5,674 bases of DNA, taken from Arenicella sp. GTDB lineage: Bacteria > Pseudomonadota > Gammaproteobacteria > Arenicellales > Arenicellaceae. The notes under the pieces were generated by a model that worked only from the letters and a program-made list of their open reading frames with translations, ran no database searches and had not been told where the DNA came from. The translations under genes were made by a program, and so were the position numbers. The stretch is taken from contig JAESTB010000292.1 in NCBI GenBank assembly GCA_016763815.1, forward strand, positions 1-5,674. Reading direction: 5' to 3'. Every line of letters starts with the position of its first letter. The first letter of the stretch is position 1. Positions 1 through 4,692 of this stretch are shown piece by piece.

Positions 1-143
1 CACTCTATGTTGTAGGCTCTAGAGCAAGAAAGCACTTGCATCTAATTTCTGAACGAAAAAGGATGTATGGGCGGGGTCATGGAAGAACAGAATATCCTCC
101 TACAGCAATATTGAACCAATGTAATTTTAATTACAATGCTTAA
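1..143 (+). CDS. C-terminal end of a UvrD/Rep-like superfamily 1 helicase (partial)
   Basis: An open frame enters from the left edge (first full codon at 3) and stops with TAA at 141-143, giving 46 residues. It begins LYVVGSRARKHLHLI, which fits motif VI of UvrD/Rep/PcrA helicases (pattern L-Y-V-x-x-[ST]-R-A-[KR]-x-x-L-x-L). In that family the motif's arginine contacts ATP, and it normally lies near the C-terminus of domain 2A, as here. The remaining 31 residues form a short basic tail rich in Arg, Pro and Asn with no recognised motif. The product would be an ATP-dependent 3'-5' DNA translocase or helicase. Such genes occur in housekeeping repair and in defence systems such as Gabija (GajB), and the CBASS neighbour makes the second plausible. 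The gene converges on the regulator at 307-1194 and is not part of its operon. The call rests on one motif only. Confidence 0.55.
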   Translation, partial: LYVVGSRARKHLHLISERKRMYGRGHGRTEYPPTAILNQCNFNYNA

Positions 144-306
144 ACGAGAGCCTACCCAAACGAAACAGCTGAAGTGCCACTCGTTTATAGGTCGATTACA
201 GGCGGGATTTCTCGTTAGATGAATACCCTGCTTAGCAGTGCAGGTAGGTGGATGTCATTTCTAAAGTAATAGCGTGTTTTCTGATAAACAGGCAGCCAAT
301 GTTTTC
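144..306. other. Intergenic region between convergent genes, no clear terminator
   Basis: These 163 bases lie between the stop of the helicase-like fragment and the stop of the regulator, which point towards each other. A small imperfect hairpin can form at 224-246 (TACC, bulged C, TGC pairing with GCAGGTA) and a weak one at 275-290 (TGTTT/AAACA), but neither is followed by a T tract on either strand. An 8-bp inverted pair (TAAACGAG 141-148, CTCGTTTA 180-187) begins at the helicase stop codon. I see no gene here. Confidence 0.5.
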
Positions 307-1194
307 TCAAGCGCGGCTTGTTTCAAATCCTGGAGCTAAAACCATGGTGTCAACATTGCCATCGAGTACGTCTAGATTTTTGAGAGCAAGATGATATTCA
401 TCGCCCTTAAGGTGGTGGTTCGGACTACAATCTACATTCCATCGTCGTAAAACATAACCCGCAACGGCGGCTCGTAATTTTATCTTTAAGGCGCCATTCC
501 GCATGTTGTAGTCACCCTCAATGGTTTCTTTGTATTGAATGGTTGGGTGCGGTATGAGCTCTAATGGCACGATAGAATTCCATTGATGATCATTAGAGCT
601 TTTCTCATGCTCTTCAATTTTTTCAGCATGAAGTAGCTTGGGTTTGGATATACGAGTAAGGACAAAATCAGTAAATCGCTCTCGTCTTCTGTCATAAGCC
701 CTGATGTGCCAGCGAAGGCCATTATCTACCAATGCAAATGGAATGATCTCGCGCCGGGTTTCGCCGCTGCTTAATGATCTGTATCCCACCTCAAGTACTT
801 CATTGTTTGAAATAGCGCGGCTTATCACGGCTAACACGGGAAGTTTGGGTCGATTTAATTGTGTAGGTGTTTCAAAAACTAGGTTGATGGAATGGCCTTC
901 CTTGAGTCCGTCACCAAAACCTTCAGCCAGTGTGGAGAGTACCCTGCTTGTTGAATACTCAAAAATAGGCTTTATGCCATCCGTTGGTATGTAGAGCTTT
1001 TTTCGGGGGTCGTAAGTTAAATTCTTAGGTGCTAGTTCGTTATATTTGGTGAAGTCTCGTGTGGCGGCAGCTTCTCCAATACCGAACCGGGTCAATATAT
1101 CCTTTCTTCCAACTCCTCCTAAAAAATAGGCACGAAATTCGATATGAGCCAAGCGCTCTCTCTGGGTTTTGTTGAGCTTTTCGAGTTCGTTCAT
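307..1194 (-). CDS. capW: CapW-like WYL-domain transcriptional repressor of CBASS
   Basis: This 295-residue protein has the three-part layout of CapW/BrxR-type regulators. Residues 1-75 form an N-terminal winged helix-turn-helix (recognition region about 33-51, ILTRFGIGEAAATRDFTKY), followed by a strand containing YDPRKKLYIP. A WYL domain covers about 118-190 and includes RWHIRAYD at 161-168 and FVLTRISKP at 177-185. A C-terminal WCX-like domain covers about 205-290. The family is dimeric, binds inverted repeats near its own and the CBASS promoter, and represses until infection or damage relieves it; the WYL domain is the presumed ligand sensor. The frame is open upstream to an ATG at 1354-1356, but I chose the ATG at 1192-1194. 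It gives a usual-length protein opening with MNELEKLNKTQRERLAHIEF, and the extra 54 residues would overlap both promoters. No strong Shine-Dalgarno sequence precedes it, which fits low repressor output. Family assignment is firm; control of this operon is inferred from the divergent position. Confidence 0.88.
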   Translation of the reverse strand: MNELEKLNKTQRERLAHIEFRAYFLGGVGRKDILTRFGIGEAAATRDFTKYNELAPKNLTYDPRKKLYIPTDGIKPIFEYSTSRVLSTLAEGFGDGLKEGHSINLVFETPTQLNRPKLPVLAVISRAISNNEVLEVGYRSLSSGETRREIIPFALVDNGLRWHIRAYDRRRERFTDFVLTRISKPKLLHAEKIEEHEKSSNDHQWNSIVPLELIPHPTIQYKETIEGDYNMRNGALKIKLRAAVAGYVLRRWNVDCSPNHHLKGDEYHLALKNLDVLDGNVDTMVLAPGFETSRA

Positions 1195-1237
1195 TGTGAA
1201 TAAGGTATCAATGAGTCGTGGGATTGTTGAAGTGCTG

Positions 1238-1266
1238 AGAATATCAAGATACCCCAATATAGTCAA
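1238..1266 (-). promoter_or_regulatory. Predicted sigma-70 promoter of capW
   Basis: Read on the minus strand, TTGACT (1261-1266) is a 5/6 match to the -35 box. After exactly 17 bases, TATTCT (1238-1243) is a 4/6 match to the -10 box. Transcription would begin near 1231, leaving about 36 nt before the ATG at 1194. It excludes the upstream ATG at 1356 as the start for this transcript. This is a sequence match only. Confidence 0.55.
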
Positions 1267-1276
1267 ATGTATTGAC
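1262..1276. repeat. Inverted repeat spanning both -35 boxes
   Basis: GTCAA (1262-1266), a 5-bp spacer and TTGAC (1272-1276) form a perfect inverted repeat. It arises because the two divergent -35 elements face away from each other. A dimeric repressor bound here would block both promoters, but the symmetry may be only a by-product of the two promoters. Confidence 0.4.
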
Positions 1277-1299
1277 ATCATCAAATTGATCGGTATAAT
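1272..1299 (+). promoter_or_regulatory. Near-perfect sigma-70 promoter for the CBASS operon
   Basis: TTGACA (1272-1277) and TATAAT (1294-1299) both match consensus completely, with a 16-bp spacer. Transcription would begin near 1306. No other promoter of comparable quality was seen before the CD-NTase, and the downstream genes overlap or nearly abut, so this probably drives all four CBASS genes. So strong a promoter for a suicide system implies tight repression, presumably by the divergent CapW. Confidence 0.75.
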
Positions 1300-1335
1300 C
1301 GTTGTGGATTTGGTTTTATATACAGTGGTTTGAAT

Positions 1336-1350
1336 GTTATATCTCATAAC
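1336..1350. repeat. Inverted repeat GTTAT-N5-ATAAC, candidate operator half
   Basis: GTTAT (1336-1340) and ATAAC (1346-1350) are perfect inverted arms with a 5-bp spacer. They lie about 30-45 bases downstream of the predicted CBASS transcription start and directly abut the stronger repeat at 1351-1367. A wider pair, GTGGTT (1325-1330) and AACCAC (1348-1353), overlaps both. This is a candidate CapW site or an mRNA hairpin; binding is inferred. Confidence 0.35.
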
Positions 1351-1367
1351 CACCATATCTTATGGTG
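1351..1367. promoter_or_regulatory. 17-bp perfect inverted repeat, candidate CapW operator
   Basis: CACCATATCTTATGGTG is a perfect inverted repeat with 7-bp arms (1351-1357, 1361-1367) and a 3-bp centre. It is the best palindrome I found between the two genes. It sits about 50 bp downstream of the predicted + strand start site, where a bound dimer could act as a roadblock. Family members bind inverted repeats, so this fits, but as RNA it could instead form a short hairpin. Confidence 0.4.
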
Positions 1368-1481
1368 CTTCTTAAGATTGATGCTAGCTTGTCCCAATTT
1401 TAGCTTCCCTCTAACTGCGTATTAGAATCTTAAACGAGATTTGTTCCAGTGAATGCTGACTGTATGACTGGAGCTTGAATT

Positions 1482-1489
1482 GAGAGAGG
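1482..1489 (+). promoter_or_regulatory. Ribosome binding site deciding the CD-NTase start
   Basis: GAGAGAGG ends 8 nt before the ATG at 1498-1500, near-ideal spacing. A competing in-frame TTG at 1480 has its own GGAG (1470-1473) 6 nt upstream and would add six residues (MREARL). I prefer the ATG because it is the standard codon with the longer purine run. Confidence 0.55.
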
Positions 1490-1497
1490 CAAGATTG

Positions 1498-2523
1498 ATG
1501 GCTAATGTACAAAAACAATTTGATAAATTCCATAGCAACATAAGGCTGAGCAACGATGACGAAAAGTCCAAGCTTCAAGATAAAAGAGATCTGTTGGTTA
1601 AAAATCTAAAGGATGGCCTTAAAAAGAGGGCGGAAGAAGGGAAGTCCAGCCATTCATTTGACTCATTTAACCAGGGTAGTTACGCAATGCATACGGGGAC
1701 TAAACCCTTGAACGATGAATATGACATTGACGTAGGGATTATTTTTGACAACTTTAAGGGGGATTTTGATAGCCCGGTAGAACTTAAAAAAATCGTAAAA
1801 AAAGCAATTGAATCAAATTTTAGAACGGTCAATATTCGGCGACCTTGTGTGACTGTCACATACCAAAAAGACGGTAAACCTGAATATCATGTTGATCTTG
1901 CTGTTTATGTAAAAAAGCAATATTCGGATAGCTATTATCTGGCCATGGGAAAGGAACATTCGTCTGAGGAAAATCTAGAATGGTTGGACTCCGACCCTAA
2001 GGGGCTGATCACCACGATTAATAACCGCTTTACTGGTGATGACCGAAAACAGTTTAAGCGGAGCATTCGATTTTTCAAGCGCTGGAGAGACAAAAAATTT
2101 ACTAACAGTAATGAAGCACCTATCAGCATCGCACTCACGTGTGCAGCCTATCACTGGTTTACACCCTCCAAGCCAGCGGGTGAGTACAGTGATCTAAGAG
2201 CAATATTGGATTTGGCCAATACCATGTTGGGAGAATTTAGCCTCTTTTCTAATCGGTTAACGGTCACTCTACCGGTCATTCCTAATAATAATTTGTTAGA
2301 GGGAGTGACCGATAACCAGATGGACGTATTTAAAGAAAAATTAACCGGGTTACGCGATGCATTGCAAGATGCGTTAGACGAAGACTCTATTGAAGAGGCT
2401 TGTAAAATTCTCGGCAAACAGTTCGGTGAAGAATTTCCCGAAGGCGAAGACGTTAAGGACGGTGCAGAGTCCAGCCTGAAAAGTAAAATAGCGCCTGTCG
2501 TTACCGTGGGCAGCTCCGCTTAA
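1498..2523 (+). CDS. CBASS cyclic nucleotide synthase (CD-NTase, DncV-like)
   Basis: This 341-residue protein makes the second messenger of the system. The nucleotidyltransferase signature is complete: G60-S61 in FNQGSYAM, the metal-binding pair D76-x-D78 in EYDIDVG, and the third acidic residue D133 in YHVDLAVYV. A second part resembles the V. cholerae cGAMP synthase DncV: EWLDSDPK at 161-168 (DncV has a similar W-x-x-SDPK), the basic helix around FKRSIRFFKRWRD at 186-198, and PISIAL at 208-213. Cyclic GMP-AMP or a relative is therefore the likely product, but the clade and exact linkage cannot be read from sequence. It is shorter than DncV. Residues from about 311 are acidic then small and flexible, ending GSSA. 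In type II CBASS the CD-NTase C-terminus, ending in a small residue, is the substrate that Cap2 conjugates. The stop shares one base with the cap2 start (TAATG), so the two are translationally coupled. Confidence 0.93.
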   Translation: MANVQKQFDKFHSNIRLSNDDEKSKLQDKRDLLVKNLKDGLKKRAEEGKSSHSFDSFNQGSYAMHTGTKPLNDEYDIDVGIIFDNFKGDFDSPVELKKIVKKAIESNFRTVNIRRPCVTVTYQKDGKPEYHVDLAVYVKKQYSDSYYLAMGKEHSSEENLEWLDSDPKGLITTINNRFTGDDRKQFKRSIRFFKRWRDKKFTNSNEAPISIALTCAAYHWFTPSKPAGEYSDLRAILDLANTMLGEFSLFSNRLTVTLPVIPNNNLLEGVTDNQMDVFKEKLTGLRDALQDALDEDSIEEACKILGKQFGEEFPEGEDVKDGAESSLKSKIAPVVTVGSSA

Positions 2524-4181
2524 TGATCTTGAGTATTGCCGAGAACTTTAACCAACTGGAAATTGTTAGACGTACTCAAGTATCAGGTTCTACCGTAACT
2601 GTCGATGTTCTCCTGAAAGACATGGAGTATTCGCTTGAAGTTGATTTGCAGGAGCCATTTCCAAAAATTCTGCCTCCCATCAGGTTACAGACTGCATCCC
2701 AATATGGGTATTTGCCACACGTCTGTTGGAAGGGTGTGGTCTGCTATAACGATGGTGAAGGGTTGAGTATCGATGGCTCAAGGCCTATTGATGTTGCTGT
2801 ATATGCACTGAAAAAGGCAGTCAGCGCATTACCCAGTACGTCGTGCGTTGATCTTGATGATTTTTATGATGAGTATGAAGGGTATTGGAATCAGCAGGAT
2901 AAAATATTACTCTGTCAATTATTCTTTGATCCGGGGCTAGAAACCAAAGAAATTCGGATTCTGGAGGATAAGAAGAACAGCCCAGTTTCGATGATAAGCC
3001 TTGATGGTGTCGATAACCCGGATTCAAAATATGGCTTTGCGGGTGGATTCAACGCGAAAAAAACCCAGATCAGAGGATATTCCATACCTTTAGATAGGTG
3101 TGTGGAGCCTCCGTTGCCAGGTGATCACCTGCCTCTGGGGTTTTTGGATACGGTGTTTTCTGCCTTATCCCCCGATACTCTTCAAAAATGGGATGCTATT
3201 GTTCAATTAGAAGATTTCCCCAAGCGCCTAACACTCTTGATTTCTCAGCCTAGACCGTCTGGAGGCCGTTCTTTTTTTGGTGTTAATGTACCTGCTGCTG
3301 CTTTTAATGCGTGGCTGCATAATAAAGAGTACGACAAACCCATTATCCCGTTAGTAGTGCTTCGGCACACGAGAGAGTTTTTGGTTGAACGCGGAGGTAT
3401 GGAACCAGTCAATAATGGTGGCCGAGTGGCTATCATTGGTTGTGGTGCATTGGGTTGCAGAGTAGCTGAGCTGTGCGCAATGGGGGGTATTGCGCACTTA
3501 ACCTTAGTGGATGGCGAGTTGTTTTCAGCTGAAAATATTTTTAGGCACATCCTCAATAGCCGATTTATCCATGCGAATAAAGCCGATGCACTTAGAGACA
3601 GTTTTTTGGATCGTTTCCCCGGCATTTCTATCACAGCAATATCAAAACAAATAGAGACCATTGATACGTTAATCCGTGACCACGATACGGTTGTGGTTGC
3701 CACAGGTAACCCAACGATGGAAAAAGAATTCCATTTGCAGTACAAAAGAAGTAAGGGAGAGAAGAACACTCATTTTATTACGACGTGGTTAGAGGCTGGT
3801 GGGGTCGGGGGGCATGCGGTTTTATCCAATAACGATGTAATCGGTTGCCTTCATTGTTTATACCACCGTGATGGCAGCCCTAGTCTCAGTAGCCTGTTCT
3901 CATTGATTGAACCAGGACAGGTTGTGACCAAAAATTTGACAGGTTGTGGAGGTGCTTTTGTTCCTTATGGCGCGGTTCATGCGATAAAGACGGCTGTACT
4001 GGTTTTCGACCTAATGACCGATTGTCAGGGCATGAATAAAACTGATTACCGTTTTTGGTCTTCCAATCAGAATTCTGGTTGTGAACTGGATAAAAGTCAC
4101 TGGTTTTATGAGTCGCTGAATGACGATGCCAGTGAAAAATCCCGAGAACTATTTAGAGAGGGGTGTCCTGTTTGTCGTTAG
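2523..4181 (+). CDS. cap2: Cap2: fused E2-E1 ubiquitin-transfer-like enzyme of type II CBASS
   Basis: This 552-residue protein would activate the CD-NTase C-terminus with ATP and pass it as a thioester to a target, priming synthase activity. Residues about 1-110 form an E2-like domain: PFPKILPP at 45-52, then LPHVCWKGVVCY at 64-75, in which C74 (or less likely C68) is the transfer cysteine. Residues about 130-290 link the halves. From about 290 a ThiF/MoeB-like adenylation (E1) domain follows: the Rossmann loop GCGALG at 306-311, LVDGELFSAENIFRH at 328-342 with D330, N338 and R341 suited to ATP binding, and GCGG with C474 as the likely E1 cysteine. C442xxC445 and C548xxC551 make a MoeB-like zinc site, ordered CxxC, catalytic Cys, CxxC. 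The ATG overlaps the CD-NTase stop by one base and has only a weak ribosome site, so coupling is likely. Residue roles are by family analogy. Confidence 0.94.
   Translation: MILSIAENFNQLEIVRRTQVSGSTVTVDVLLKDMEYSLEVDLQEPFPKILPPIRLQTASQYGYLPHVCWKGVVCYNDGEGLSIDGSRPIDVAVYALKKAVSALPSTSCVDLDDFYDEYEGYWNQQDKILLCQLFFDPGLETKEIRILEDKKNSPVSMISLDGVDNPDSKYGFAGGFNAKKTQIRGYSIPLDRCVEPPLPGDHLPLGFLDTVFSALSPDTLQKWDAIVQLEDFPKRLTLLISQPRPSGGRSFFGVNVPAAAFNAWLHNKEYDKPIIPLVVLRHTREFLVERGGMEPVNNGGRVAIIGCGALGCRVAELCAMGGIAHLTLVDGELFSAENIFRHILNSRFIHANKADALRDSFLDRFPGISITAISKQIETIDTLIRDHDTVVVATGNPTMEKEFHLQYKRSKGEKNTHFITTWLEAGGVGGHAVLSNNDVIGCLHCLYHRDGSPSLSSLFSLIEPGQVVTKNLTGCGGAFVPYGAVHAIKTAVLVFDLMTDCQGMNKTDYRFWSSNQNSGCELDKSHWFYESLNDDASEKSRELFREGCPVCR
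4155..4163 (+). promoter_or_regulatory. Ribosome binding site for cap3, inside the end of cap2
   Basis: AGAGAGGGG lies within the last codons of cap2. It ends 8 nt before TTG at 4172-4174 but runs straight into the alternative GTG at 4163, which is too close for ribosome placement. This spacing favours the TTG start. Confidence 0.5.
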
Positions 4182-4678
4182 TTAATCCAGGTAGTGATAT
4201 TGAATTTTCTATGCGGGATGGGAGGCTACTCAAAATCCGACGTTCAGCCTATGAGCACTTAAGAGCGTTTCGTCAGGTACGGAAGGTGAGTAACGAGTCA
4301 GGAGGTATTCTTTTGGGTCGGATATTTTTAAAGAGTGGTGATTATATTGTTGATGAAATAACGACACCAAAAAACTCAGACAGACAAAGCCGGTATACAT
4401 TTTTTAGATCTAAATCTCATCATGATATTGCATTGAAATCGTGGCAGGATTCTGATGGCCAGTGTTTGTATTTAGGGCTCTGGCACTCACATCCGGAATC
4501 AAACCCTATTCCATCGAAAGTTGATTACAGTGATTGGAAAAATGCGCTGAAAAAGGGTCAATATGAAGGCCATTCGTTACTCTTCCTTATCATGGGAATG
4601 ACTAACTTGGGTTGTTGGCAAGGTGTCTATAGGAAGGGGCGTGCCCCTCGGTTCTACCCATTAGAACGTGCAGATTAA
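4172..4678 (+). CDS. cap3: Cap3: JAB/JAMM-family isopeptidase of type II CBASS
   Basis: This 168-residue metalloprotease would remove the CD-NTase from its conjugates and so counter Cap2. The JAMM zinc motif is complete: the glutamate in NESGGILLG (E42), then WHSHPESNPIPSKVD with H105, H107, S115 and D118, matching HxH-x7-S-x2-D exactly. The SGGILLG strand and the late GMTNLGCWQGVYR segment (residues 142-154) are typical of the fold. Length fits a stand-alone JAB domain. No ATG exists near the beginning of the frame except at 4211, which lacks a good ribosome site and trims the first strand. GTG at 4163 adds three residues but sits on the purine-rich sequence, so I chose TTG at 4172. Either start overlaps cap2 (by 10 or 19 bases), giving coupled translation. 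The weak start codon may keep Cap3 below Cap2, which is inference. Function is sure; the exact start is not. Confidence 0.92.
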   Translation: MSLVNPGSDIEFSMRDGRLLKIRRSAYEHLRAFRQVRKVSNESGGILLGRIFLKSGDYIVDEITTPKNSDRQSRYTFFRSKSHHDIALKSWQDSDGQCLYLGLWHSHPESNPIPSKVDYSDWKNALKKGQYEGHSLLFLIMGMTNLGCWQGVYRKGRAPRFYPLERAD

Positions 4679-4680
4679 TT

Positions 4681-4685
4681 GGGAG
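4681..4685 (+). promoter_or_regulatory. Ribosome binding site for the SAVED effector
   Basis: GGGAG, just after the cap3 stop (TAA at 4676-4678), ends 7 nt before TTG at 4693-4695. An ATG at 4688 is only 2 nt from it and reads Met-Tyr-stop, so it cannot start the effector. This supports TTG initiation. Confidence 0.55.
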
Positions 4686-4692
4686 TTATGTA

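Larger units (their letters stand above)
1195..1497. other. Divergent regulatory region and long CBASS leader
   Basis: These 303 bases separate the regulator start from the CD-NTase start. They hold two back-to-back sigma-70-like promoters (about 1238-1266 on -, 1272-1299 on +) and a leader of about 190 nt for the CBASS transcript. The leader carries inverted repeats at 1336-1350 and 1351-1367, a spaced 8-bp pair TTAAGATT/AATCTTAA (1372-1379 and 1426-1433), and a 6-bp pair TCCAGT/ACTGGA (1445-1450 and 1467-1472) just upstream of the ribosome binding site. I see no convincing gene in it. Confidence 0.7.

Noticed and set aside
224..290. Hairpins as a bidirectional terminator between the helicase end and capW
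   Set aside because: Stems are short or bulged and no T tract follows on either strand.
704..994. A 96-codon open frame on the plus strand
   Set aside because: It is antisense to the WYL domain of capW and has no ribosome site or known motif.
1195..1356. Upstream extension of the capW frame to an ATG at 1354
   Set aside because: It would run through both promoters and the -35 inverted repeat, adds 54 residues without family features, and makes the protein longer than usual for CapW.
1334..1375. A 13-codon open frame in the CBASS leader
   Set aside because: Only a weak GTGG precedes it, the peptide has no features, and the inverted repeats in the same bases explain the sequence better.
3245..3769. 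A 174-codon open frame on the minus strand
   Set aside because: It lies wholly inside the E1 domain of cap2, antisense to conserved motifs, with no recognisable domain.
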